Source of the DNA: Cellulomonas palmilytica
GTDB lineage: Bacteria > Actinomycetota > Actinomycetes > Actinomycetales > Cellulomonadaceae
DNA: 64,000 nucleotides
Direction: 5' to 3'
Assembly (NCBI RefSeq): GCF_021590045.1
Contig: NZ_CP062221.1
Span: 1,550,001 to 1,614,000, forward strand
Shown here: piece by piece, positions 15,503 through 24,400 of the stretch
Numbering within the stretch: the first letter of the stretch is position 1
Layout: the number at the start of each line of letters is the position of its first letter
Notes under the pieces: model-generated
Databases searched by the model: none
What the model saw: only the letters and a program-made list of their open reading frames with translations
What the model was told of the DNA's origin: nothing
Translations under genes and position numbers: made by a program

Positions 15503-17323
15503 GTGACCCGTGCAGCGCAGGAGCGTGCGGCCGGTCGCCCTCGAGGCGGCCGCCGCGCGCTCCTCGCCGCTGCGGCGGGGTGTGCGGTCGCCCTGGTCCC
15601 GCTCGCGTGCTCGTCGTCGCCGGAGCCCGGGCCGGACCGGTCCGGCGACGCGGTCGTCACCGTCGGCGCCCCGTTCGGCTCGCTCAACGCGGGCACGCCC
15701 GAGGGCCGGCTGCCCGGGTCGGTGCTGGTGCGCGGGCTCGTGCAGGACGGGTTCGTCGCGCTCGACGCGACGGGCGCGGCCGTCATGGACCCCGTGTTCG
15801 GCACGGTCGAGAAGACGTCCGACGACCCCCTGACGGTCCGGTACACGGTCGGCCCCGACGTGCGCTGGTCGGACGGCACGCCCGTGACCGCGGCGGACCT
15901 GCTGCTCGAGTGGGCCGCCCGGTCGGGTGCGCTCGACGAGGTCGCGCCCGAGCTCGGCGAGGACGGCGAGGTCGTCAACCGCGACGCCCTGGACGCGGGC
16001 GTGGCGTTCGCGGCGACGTCGCGCGCGCTCGTGCACGTGCAGGCCGTCCCGGCCGTCGACGACGAGGGTCGCGTCACGTTGCGGTACGCGCAGCCGGTCG
16101 CGGACTGGCAGGTCGCGCTCGACGTCAACCTGCCCGCGCACGTGCTGGGCCGCACGGCGCTCGGGGTCGAGGACGCGCAGGAGGCGGCTGAGGCGGTCGT
16201 CGCAGCCGTGACCGCGCCCGCCGAGCACCACGACGACCTCGTCGCGCTGTCCCGCACGTGGCGGACCGCGTTCGACGAGGACGCCCTCGCGGCGAGCGCC
16301 GCCGACGCGGTGACGACCGGCCCGTACGCGGTCGCGGCCGTGACCGCCGGCGGCGTCGAGCTCGTGCGCAACGAGCACTACGCGGGATCGCGGCCCGCGC
16401 GGTTCGACTCGGTGCGGGTGCGCACGGACCTGCACCCCCTCGACCAGGTCGAGGCGCTGGCATCCGGTGAGGTCGACGTGGTCGCCCCGGTCGCGACCGA
16501 GGACGTGCGCGACGCGCTCACGGACGCCGAGGCGGACGTCGTCACCGGCGGTGACGCGGCGTGGCAGCTCGTCGCGCAGACCGCGGGCACGGGACCGCTC
16601 GCGGGCGCCGATCGCGCCCCGGCCGTGCGACGCGCGTTGTGGCTGACCGTCCCGCGCGAGCAGGTGGTGACCGACGTCGTCGCGCCGCTGTGGCCCGACG
16701 CGGTCGTCGACACCGCGGTGCTGGCCACGGTGGGCGAGGGTGCCGGCGGTGCGGTCGCGACCGCCCGGCCCGACCCGGACTCCGCCGCGACGCTGCTCGC
16801 GGACGCGGGGGTCGACACGCCCGTCGCGGTGCGGGTGCTCGCGAACACCACCGACCCGCTGCGCGAGCAGACGGTCGCGCTGCTCACCGACGCGGCCCGC
16901 GCCGCGGGCCTCGAGCTGACGGCGTCCACGGCCGACCCGACCACGGCGCTGTGGGCCGAGCCCGACGCGTGGGACGTCGCGCTCGTGCCGACCGTTCAGG
17001 ACGAGCTCCCCGTCGCCTCCCTCGTCGGCCGGTGGGGGACCGACGGCACGTCGAACGTGACCGGCTGGTCCGACGAGGCCACCGACGCGGCGCTCGCGGC
17101 GCTCGCCGCGCAGACCGACCCCGCCGGGCTCGCCGCGGGACAGGCCACGCTCGCCGCGCGGCTGGTCGAGGCCGGTGCGGTGCTGCCGCTCGTGCACGCA
17201 CCCGCGCTCACGGCGACGCGCGCCGAGCCGGCCGAGGGGGCACCGCGGGTGGGCGAGGTCCCGCTGCTGCGGCTCTCGCGCGCCGACCTGACCGACTGGT
17301 GGTCCTGGGCCACGCAGGCCTGA
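15503..17323 (+). CDS. Second family 5 peptide-binding lipoprotein
   Basis: This 606-aa protein is a divergent family 5 solute-binding protein: VRWSDGTPVTAADLLLEWA, VTTGPYAVAAVTAGGVELVRNEHY and a late PDAWDVALVPT block. The N-terminus has GRRALLAAAAGCAVALVPLAC; Cys36 is a plausible lipid attachment site, but Pro at -3 makes the lipobox weak. It follows the ATPase by 18 nt and starts with GTG at 15503. Its position as last gene of the operon, with a different first binding protein at the front, suggests a second substrate range for the same permease. Confidence 0.88.
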   Translation: MTRAAQERAAGRPRGGRRALLAAAAGCAVALVPLACSSSPEPGPDRSGDAVVTVGAPFGSLNAGTPEGRLPGSVLVRGLVQDGFVALDATGAAVMDPVFGTVEKTSDDPLTVRYTVGPDVRWSDGTPVTAADLLLEWAARSGALDEVAPELGEDGEVVNRDALDAGVAFAATSRALVHVQAVPAVDDEGRVTLRYAQPVADWQVALDVNLPAHVLGRTALGVEDAQEAAEAVVAAVTAPAEHHDDLVALSRTWRTAFDEDALAASAADAVTTGPYAVAAVTAGGVELVRNEHYAGSRPARFDSVRVRTDLHPLDQVEALASGEVDVVAPVATEDVRDALTDAEADVVTGGDAAWQLVAQTAGTGPLAGADRAPAVRRALWLTVPREQVVTDVVAPLWPDAVVDTAVLATVGEGAGGAVATARPDPDSAATLLADAGVDTPVAVRVLANTTDPLREQTVALLTDAARAAGLELTASTADPTTALWAEPDAWDVALVPTVQDELPVASLVGRWGTDGTSNVTGWSDEATDAALAALAAQTDPAGLAAGQATLAARLVEAGAVLPLVHAPALTATRAEPAEGAPRVGEVPLLRLSRADLTDWWSWATQA

Positions 17324-17339
17324 GCCCGCAGGGCCCGTG

Positions 17340-17365
17340 GCGCCGCGCACCGGCCCGCGCGGCGC
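17340..17365 (+). terminator. GC-rich hairpin after the transporter operon
   Basis: A perfect 9-bp stem (17340-17348 with 17357-17365) and 8-nt loop begin 16 nt after the stop of the second binding protein. No T-tract follows. Confidence 0.55.
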
Positions 17366-17479
17366 ACGTCACGTGTGGCGAGCGCCACGCGACCGGCCGG
17401 TGACTGGCTCGGTGCGGGTAGGATCGATCGGCGCCGCCGTCGGCGTCTCCCCCTTTTCCTCCACTCGAGAAGAGCTCGC

Positions 17480-19411
17480 ATGCCCTCGTCCGTCACCGGA
17501 ACTGCCGTTCGCGGCGACCTGCGCAACGTCGCGATCGTCGCGCACGTCGACCACGGCAAGACCACGCTCGTCGACGCCATGCTCTGGCAGTCGGGCGCGT
17601 TCGGCGCGCACGACCACGTCGACGAGCGCGCGATGGACTCGGGCGACCTCGAGCGCGAGAAGGGCATCACGATCCTCGCGAAGAACACCGCGGTCCGGTA
17701 CCTGGGCCCCGCGGCGGCCGCGGCGGGTCAGCCCGACGGCATCACGATCAACGTCATCGACACCCCCGGGCACGCGGACTTCGGTGGCGAGGTCGAGCGC
17801 GGCCTGTCGATGGTCGACGGCGTCGTCCTGCTGGTCGACGCGTCGGAGGGCCCGCTCCCGCAGACGCGCTTCGTGCTGCGCAAGGCGCTCGCCGCGAAGC
17901 TGCCCGTCATCCTCGTCGTGAACAAGGTCGACCGCCCCGACGCGCGCATCTCCGAGGTCGTGCACGAGGCGACCGACCTGCTGCTCGGCCTCGCGTCCGA
18001 CCTGCACGAGGACGTCCCGGACCTCGACCTCGACGCGATCCTCGACGTCCCGGTCGTGTACGCCTCCGCCAAGGCGGGCCGCGCGTCGCTCGAGCAGCCG
18101 GCCGACGGCGCGCTCCCGGACAGCGAGAACCTCGAGCCCCTGTTCGCGACCATCCTCGAGAAGATCCCCGCGCCGACGTACGACGAGTCCGCGCCGCTGC
18201 AGGCGCACGTCACGAACCTCGACGCGTCCCCGTTCCTCGGCCGCCTCGCGCTGCTGCGCGTGTTCAACGGCACGCTGCGCAAGGGGCAGACGGTCGCGTG
18301 GGTGCGCAACGACGGCTCGCAGCAGAGCGTGCGCATCACGGAGCTGCTGGAGACCAAGGCGCTCGAGCGCGTCCCCACGGAGTCCGCGGGCCCCGGTGAC
18401 ATCGTCGCGGTCGCGGGCATCGAGAACATCACCATCGGCGAGACGCTGACCGACCCCGACGACCCGCGCCCGCTGCCGCCCATCACGGTCGACGACCCGG
18501 CGATCTCGATGACGATCGGCATCAACACCAGCCCGCTCGCGGGCAAGGGCGGCAAGGGCCACAAGGTCACCGCGCGCCAGGTCAAGGACCGCCTCGACAA
18601 GGAGCTCATCGGCAACGTGTCGCTGCGCGTGGTCCCCACGGACCGCCCCGACGCGTGGGAGGTCCAGGGCCGTGGTGAGCTCGCGCTCGCGATCCTCGTC
18701 GAGCAGATGCGCCGCGAGGGCTTCGAGCTGACGGTCGGCAAGCCGCAGGTCGTCACCAAGGTCATCGACGGCAAGGTCCACGAGCCGATGGAGCGCATGA
18801 CGATCGACGTGCCCGAGGAGTACCTCGGCTCGGTCACGCAGCTCCTCGCGCAGCGCAAGGGCCGCATGGAGACCATGAGCAACCACGGCACGGGCTGGGT
18901 GCGCATGGAGTTCCTCGTCCCCGCGCGCGGTCTCATCGGGTTCCGCACGCGGTTCCTCACCGAGACGCGCGGCACGGGCATCGCGTCGTCCATCGCCGAG
19001 GGCTTCGAGCCGTGGGCGGGTGTCATCGAGACGCGCCTGACCGGCTCGCTCGTCGCCGACCGCGCGGGCGTCGCGACGCCGTTCGCGATGCTCAACCTCC
19101 AGGACCGCGGCACGTTCTTCGTCGAGCCGACCGCCGAGGTGTACGAGGGCATGGTCGTCGGCGAGAACTCGCGCAACGAGGACATGGACGTCAACATCGC
19201 CAAGGAGAAGAAGCTCAACAACATCCGCTCCTCCACGGCGGAGTCGTTCGAGAACGTCGTCCCGCCGCGCAAGCTCACGCTCGAGGAGTCGCTCGAGTTC
19301 GCGCGCGAGGACGAGTGCGTCGAGGTGACGCCCGAGATCGTGCGCATCCGCAAGGTCGTGCTCGACCAGACGGAGCGCGCGCGCATCTGGGCCCGCACCA
19401 AGAAGGGCTGA
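17480..19411 (+). CDS. typA: Translational GTPase TypA/BipA
   Basis: This 643-aa GTPase has the elongation-factor-type G domain (AHVDHGKT at 21-28, DTPGHADFGGEVER, NKVDRPDARI) and the BipA C-terminus (VPARGLIGFRTRFLTETRGTG, KLTLEESLEFAREDECVEVTP). BipA binds ribosomes and supports 50S assembly and growth under stress. The ATG at 17480 matches the family N-terminus; a longer frame upstream crosses the promoter (TAGGAT at 17419-17424). The weak GAGAAGAG upstream is the only SD candidate. Confidence 0.96.
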   Translation: MPSSVTGTAVRGDLRNVAIVAHVDHGKTTLVDAMLWQSGAFGAHDHVDERAMDSGDLEREKGITILAKNTAVRYLGPAAAAAGQPDGITINVIDTPGHADFGGEVERGLSMVDGVVLLVDASEGPLPQTRFVLRKALAAKLPVILVVNKVDRPDARISEVVHEATDLLLGLASDLHEDVPDLDLDAILDVPVVYASAKAGRASLEQPADGALPDSENLEPLFATILEKIPAPTYDESAPLQAHVTNLDASPFLGRLALLRVFNGTLRKGQTVAWVRNDGSQQSVRITELLETKALERVPTESAGPGDIVAVAGIENITIGETLTDPDDPRPLPPITVDDPAISMTIGINTSPLAGKGGKGHKVTARQVKDRLDKELIGNVSLRVVPTDRPDAWEVQGRGELALAILVEQMRREGFELTVGKPQVVTKVIDGKVHEPMERMTIDVPEEYLGSVTQLLAQRKGRMETMSNHGTGWVRMEFLVPARGLIGFRTRFLTETRGTGIASSIAEGFEPWAGVIETRLTGSLVADRAGVATPFAMLNLQDRGTFFVEPTAEVYEGMVVGENSRNEDMDVNIAKEKKLNNIRSSTAESFENVVPPRKLTLEESLEFAREDECVEVTPEIVRIRKVVLDQTERARIWARTKKG

Positions 19412-19417
19412 CCCACG

Positions 19418-20344
19418 GTGGCGCCCGGCGGCCTGCTCGCGGTGCACGCGCACCCCGACGACGAGACCCTCGCGACGGGAGCGCTGCTCGCGACGTGGGC
19501 CGCGGCCGGGCGGCCCGTGACGCTGGTGACGTGCACGCGCGGTGAGCGCGGCGAGGTGATCGGCGCCCCGCTCGCGCACCTGCAGGGCGACGGCCCGGCG
19601 CTCGCGGCGCACCGCGAGACCGAGCTCACGGCCGCGCTCGCGGCGCTCGGCGTGACCGACCGCGTGTTCCTCGACGCGCTCACCGGCGCGCGGTACGAGG
19701 ACTCGGGCATGGCGTGGGCCGACGAGGGCCGCCGCGCGGTCGCCGCCCCCGAGGCGGTCGCCGCGGGCACGGCCCTGGCCGCGCAGCCGCTCGACGACCT
19801 GGCCGCACCGCTCGCCGCGCTCGTCGTCGAGCGGCGTCCCGACGTCGTCGTGACGTACGAGCCGAACGGCGGCTACGGCCACCCGGACCACGTGTACGCG
19901 CACCACGTGACGCACCGCGCGCTCGAGCTCGCGGCCCGCGACGGCCACCGCGTGCCCGTCGTGCTGTGGGCCGCGCAGGGCCGGGAGCGGGCGCGGGCCG
20001 CCCGCGCCGCGCTGCGCCGCCTCGTCGGGCCGGGGGACCCGTTGACCGCACCCGCGGCGGACGACGTGTTCGCGTCGGTCGTCGTCGACGACGACGAGGT
20101 CGCGCTCGAGGTCGACACCCGCGCCGTCCGCGACGCGGTGCTGGACGCGCTGCGCGCGCACGCGACCCAGGTCCAGGACGTCGCCCCCGTCGACGACGAG
20201 CCCGCGCTCGCCGGCCGCTACGCCCTCAGCCTCGGCCTGGCCGAGCCGGTGCTGCCGGTCGAGCAGTACCGCCTCGCGGCCGGCGTGACCCCGGCCGACC
20301 TCGCGGGCGTCGCGTGGCCCGCAGGGGTGCGGCCGGTAGCCTGA
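19418..20344 (+). CDS. mshB: N-acetyl-1-D-myo-inositol-2-amino-2-deoxy-alpha-D-glucopyranoside deacetylase
   Basis: This 308-aa PIG-L-family zinc deacetylase has AHPDDE (11-16) and HPDH (from His155), the zinc-binding motifs, plus GERGEVIGAPL and FLDALTGARYEDSGM. These fit MshB, the deacetylase of mycothiol synthesis, rather than the mycothiol conjugate amidase. Mycothiol is the main low-molecular-weight thiol of actinobacteria. It starts at GTG 19418, 6 nt after typA, and may be co-transcribed with it. The next gene, a small membrane protein, often accompanies mshB. Confidence 0.9.
   Translation: MAPGGLLAVHAHPDDETLATGALLATWAAAGRPVTLVTCTRGERGEVIGAPLAHLQGDGPALAAHRETELTAALAALGVTDRVFLDALTGARYEDSGMAWADEGRRAVAAPEAVAAGTALAAQPLDDLAAPLAALVVERRPDVVVTYEPNGGYGHPDHVYAHHVTHRALELAARDGHRVPVVLWAAQGRERARAARAALRRLVGPGDPLTAPAADDVFASVVVDDDEVALEVDTRAVRDAVLDALRAHATQVQDVAPVDDEPALAGRYALSLGLAEPVLPVEQYRLAAGVTPADLAGVAWPAGVRPVA
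20337..20342 (+). promoter_or_regulatory. -10 box (TAGCCT) inside the mshB 3' end
   Basis: TAGCCT ends 6 nt before the GTG at 20349 and overlaps the mshB stop region, so the downstream membrane protein probably also has its own leaderless transcript. Confidence 0.5.
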
Positions 20345-20348
20345 CCGC

Positions 20349-20813
20349 GTGCAGCCGCTGACCCCGCAGACGCTCCTGCGGGCCCTCCTGTCGTTCGTCC
20401 TCGGCCTCGTGATCGGCGCGCTCGGGACCGTCGTCCACCGCGGCGCGATCCCGTGGGGGCTGCTCGCCGCGCTCGCCCTGGTGCTCGCCGCGACCGTCAT
20501 GGTCCGCGCGTGGGCCGGGTGGCCCGCCTACGTCGGGATCGTCGGCGGGGTGTTCCTGGCGGTCGTCGTGCTCGCGCAGACCGGTCCCGGCGGTGACGTG
20601 CTCCTGCCCGGCGGCGACCGCGTCAACGCGCCGTGGCTCGGGTTCGCGTGGCTCGGTGGCGTCGTGGTCGTCCTCGCGCTCGGGGCGCTCGCGCCGCGCC
20701 GCTGGTTCGACGACACGCCCCGCCCGCCCCGGGCGGCCGCACCCGTCACGCCACCCCCGGCGCAGCAGGAGGGCGCGGCGTCGACCGACGGACCCGCTGC
20801 GGCCGACGCGTGA
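20349..20813 (+). CDS. Small integral membrane protein (DUF6113-like)
   Basis: This 154-aa protein has four hydrophobic segments (about residues 8-28, 34-52, 57-78 and 96-115) and a proline/alanine-rich cytosolic tail. The size, topology and position after mshB resemble the DUF6113 group; I cannot verify the match. No catalytic motif is visible. Start GTG at 20349 sits 6 nt behind a TAGCCT box. Its stop overlaps the next start (GTGA). Confidence 0.7.
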   Translation: MQPLTPQTLLRALLSFVLGLVIGALGTVVHRGAIPWGLLAALALVLAATVMVRAWAGWPAYVGIVGGVFLAVVVLAQTGPGGDVLLPGGDRVNAPWLGFAWLGGVVVVLALGALAPRRWFDDTPRPPRAAAPVTPPPAQQEGAASTDGPAAADA

Positions 20814-21298
20814 GCGCGCAGCCCGACGACTTCCGCACCGCCGTCGCGGCCCTGCCCGCGGGTGTCGCCGTCGTCACCACGACCTGGCGGCGCACCGTGT
20901 GGGCCATGACGGTCAGCTCCGCCACGTCGGTGTCCCTCGACCCGCCGCTCCTGCTGTTCTGCGTGCACACCGACGCGCGCCTGCGCGACGCGCTCGACGA
21001 GGCCGACACCTGGACCGTCTCCGTGCTCGGCGCCGACCAGGCGCCCGTCGCCGACTGGCTCGCGTCCGCCGGCCGCCCCGCCGTCGACCAGCTCACGCGC
21101 GTCCCGCACCACGCGCCCGACGTCGCCGCGGGCGTCCGCCTCGACGGCGCCGCCGCGTGGTTCGAGTGCCGCACCAGCGCGATCCACCCCGCGGGGGACC
21201 ACGACGTCGTCGTCGGCGACGTGCTCGTCGCGCAGCGGGCCGCCCCCGAGGTCGGCGGCCTCGTGCACCTCGAAGGGCGCCTGCGCGGCGTGCGCTGA
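20810..21298 (+). CDS. Flavin reductase-like domain protein
   Basis: This 162-aa protein matches the flavin reductase-like (FMN-binding split barrel) family: FRTAVAALPAGVAVVTT, WAMTVSSATSVSLDPPLLLFC and a C-terminal GDVLVAQ with LVHLEGRLRG. Such proteins reduce FMN/FAD with NAD(P)H for a partner monooxygenase or act alone. The family's usual length is about 160 aa. GTG at 20810 overlaps the stop of the membrane protein by 4 nt, so the two are translationally coupled; why is not evident. Confidence 0.85.
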   Translation: MSAQPDDFRTAVAALPAGVAVVTTTWRRTVWAMTVSSATSVSLDPPLLLFCVHTDARLRDALDEADTWTVSVLGADQAPVADWLASAGRPAVDQLTRVPHHAPDVAAGVRLDGAAAWFECRTSAIHPAGDHDVVVGDVLVAQRAAPEVGGLVHLEGRLRGVR

Positions 21299-21375
21299 GG
21301 TCACGATCTCGTCACAGGTCGCTCCCGCGCGGCCAGGCACGCGTGCGCGTGCGCGAACCCTAAAGCACAGCGACG

Positions 21376-21381
21376 TAGACT
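21376..21381 (+). promoter_or_regulatory. -10 box (TAGACT) of the VanW-protein gene
   Basis: TAGACT lies 33 nt before the ATG at 21415, giving a short leader that carries AGGGGAAG as ribosome binding site. Confidence 0.45.
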
Positions 21382-21414
21382 CGCCGGGCGTAACACGACC
21401 GAGCAGGGGAAGCG

Positions 21415-24400
21415 ATGACCGACCGTACCGATTCCGACAGCCCCGCACCGCAGGAGCCGTCGGGCGGGAGATCGGCCGACGACGTCGTCTGGCCCGTCTG
21501 GGGTGCGACCACGGGTCGTCCCGCCCTGGGTGACGAGACCCGCCCGAACCCCGTGGTCCCGGCGGCGTCCGAGCGCGCCGACAGGTCTGCGTCCGACGAG
21601 GCGCCCGAGCCCGACGTCGCTGAGCCCGACGTCGCCACCGTCGAGGCGGCGTCGGACGAGCCCGCGCCCGACGAGCCCGCGCCCGACGAGGCTGTGCCCG
21701 ACGAGGCCGCGTCCGACGAGGCTGTGTCCGACGAGCCCGCGCCCGACGAGGCTGTGTCCGAGGTGGCGGTGTCCGACGAGCCCGGCACGGACGAGAGCAC
21801 GACCGACGAGGGTGCCGGCGACGAGGTGCCGGTCGACGCGCCGGAGGAGTCGCCTGCGGAGCACGGCGGCGTCGCGGAGGTCGACGAGCCCGTGGTCGAC
21901 GAGCCCGTCGTGGACGAGCCCGCGGTCGACGAGCCCGTCGTGGACGAGCCCGCGGTCGACGAGCCCGCAGTCGACGAGCCCGCGGTCGACGAGCCCGCGG
22001 TGGACCAGGCGCTGCCCGTCGACGAGACCACCGAGACCGAGCCCACGCACGAGCCGGTCGCCGCGGACGCGGCCGACGAGGCCTCGCCCGTCGAGACGAC
22101 GCCCGACGACGCCCAGGCCGACGAGCCGGCGGTCGACGACGCCGAGGTCGACGAGCCGGCGGTCGACCACGCCGAGGCCGACGAGGCGGGCGGGGACGCG
22201 GACGCCCGCGACGACGCCGAGGCGGGCGCCCCGCAGGAGCAGGAGCTCGTCGACGAGTCGGAGCCCGTCGCGGCGGAGGCCGCGGACGCGGACACCACCG
22301 AGGGCGTGTCGGCCCGAGCAGCCGAGGCGACCGAGGTCGCCGCGACCGCGACGCCCGAGCCGGAGGCGGCACCGACGATCGTCGTGCCCGCGATCTTCTC
22401 CGACGAGACGGTCGCGCCGAAGCCCGCCGCCCGGGAGCCCGAGGCTGCCACGGAGACCGGTGCCGCGGTCGTCGGCGCCGACGAGGCCGCACCCGCGCCG
22501 GCCCAGGTCGAGGAGCCGGAGGTCGACGAGCCTCAGGCCGACGACGCCGCGGTCGACGAGCCCGACGCGAGCGAGCCCGAGTCCGCCGCGAGCGAGCCCG
22601 AGGTCGACGAGCCCGAGGCCGACGACGCCGCAGTCGACGAGTCCGACGCGAGCGAGCCCGACGCCGGAGAGCCGGAGACGGACGGACCGGAGACCGTCGC
22701 GTCGTCGAGCGCCGAGCCGCAGGACGAGCAGACTGCCGAGCCCGCGACCGCGGAGGCTGCCGTCGGCGAGCCCGCCGCGGACGCGGCTGACGTCGGCGGC
22801 GCCGCGACCGCAGTCGCGAGTGCGCCTGCACAGGCCGAGACGGTCGTCCTGCCGGTGACGCCCGCCGCCCCGGCGCAGCCGGCCGCGCAGGCCGAGCCCG
22901 CGACGCCCACGGCCACGCCCACGGCCACGCCCACGGCCACGCCCACCGCCACGCCCACGGCCACGCCCGCGGCTCCGGCCGCCGAGACGGCCGCACCGAG
23001 CGCACCCGCGCGCGACTCGGTCTTCCAGCGGCGCGAGCCGGCGGCGCCGTCGGCCCCCGCGCAGGACGCGACGGTCGTCCTGCCCGCGGCGGGCGCGACG
23101 CCCGAGGAGCCGGCCGCGCCGGTCCCGCCCGCGCTCAGCGGCGCGGCGCGCGTGTCCGCAGGCCCGGTGCCGACGACGCCGCGCGACCCCTCGCCGTTCG
23201 ACGACTTCGAGTCCGAGGAGCACGTGCGGCGCTGGCCGCGGCGCCTCGCGATCGGTGCGGGCGTCGTCGTGCTGCTCGGCGCGGCGTACGTGGGCGCGAG
23301 CTACGCGACGGCCGACCGCGTGCCGCGTGGTGCGACGGTCGCGGGGGTCGAGATCGGCGGACTGTCGGCGGACGAGGCTGCGGAGCGCCTGGACACCGAG
23401 CTCGCGCCGCGGACGCAGGACGCGGTCGAGGTGCTCGCGAACGACGCGCAGGCGACGCTCGAGCCGCAGGCGGCGGGCCTGTCGTTCGACGCACGCGCGA
23501 CCGTCGACCGGCTCACGGGGGTCGACCTCGCGCAGCCGCGCCGGCTGTGGGACCAGATCGTCGGAGTCGGGGCGCAGGAGCCTGTCACGCAGGTCGACGA
23601 GACGAAGCTGGTGGGCGCGCTCGAGGCGCTCGGCACGTCGCTGTCACTCGCGCCGGTGGACGGTGCGGTGCTGTTCGTCGACGGCGCGGCGGTCATGACG
23701 GACGCGTCCGACGGCTGGAGCATCGACCAGGACGCGGCCGCCGAGCGCGTCGCGCGTGACTGGCTGGTCGCGGCGCAGCCGCTCGAGCTGCCGACGGTCG
23801 TCGTCGAGCCGGAGATCACGCAGGCCGAGGCGCAGGCGGCGCTGGACGACGTGGCGGAGCCGCTGGTGTCCGCGCCCATCTCGGTCGTGGTGTCCGAGAA
23901 GCTCGCGGTGCTGCAGCCGGCGACGCTCGCGGCCGCGGCGGCGATGCAGCCGGTGGACGGCGAGCTCGAGCTGCAGCTCGACGGCGAGGCGCTCGCGGCG
24001 GAGGTCGTCGAGCAGCTGCCCGAGGGCGTGCTGACGTCCGCGTCGGACGCGCACTTCGAGTTCCAGGACGACAAGCCGGTGCTCGTGCCGGGCGAGCCGG
24101 GCACGACGGTCTCGCCGGAGGACGTCGCGGAGGCGGTCGCGGCGGTCGCGGGGGCGCAGGACCGCACGGCGAACGTCGAGCTGTCGCAGACGGACCCGGC
24201 GGAGACCACGCAGGCGCTCGAGGAGCTGGGCGTCAAGGAGGTCGTGTCGGAGTTCTCGACGCCGCTGACGAGCGAGCCGCGGCGCACGCAGAACATCCGG
24301 CAGGGCCTGGCGAACATCACGGGCGTGCTGATCCGCCCGGGGGAGACGTTCAGCCTCACGGAGTCGCTCGGCCCGATCGACGCGGCCCACGGGTTCGTGC

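Noticed and set aside
13502..17350. Minus-strand open frame of 1282 codons
   Set aside because: It is antisense to the fused ATPase and second binding protein, which have clear domains. The translation is Arg/Val/Asp-rich without motifs, a shadow caused by high third-position GC.
17369..20500. Minus-strand open frame of 1043 codons
   Set aside because: It mirrors typA and mshB, both certain genes, and shows only low-complexity composition.
21880..21999. Possible CRISPR-like array
   Set aside because: The units are contiguous 15-bp coding repeats in frame, without spacers.
21301..23223. Minus-strand open frame of 640 codons rich in Gly, Leu, Val and Arg
   Set aside because: It is the reverse complement of the VDEP-type repeats in the VanW protein; its periodicity comes from that repeat, not from a collagen- or PE-like protein.
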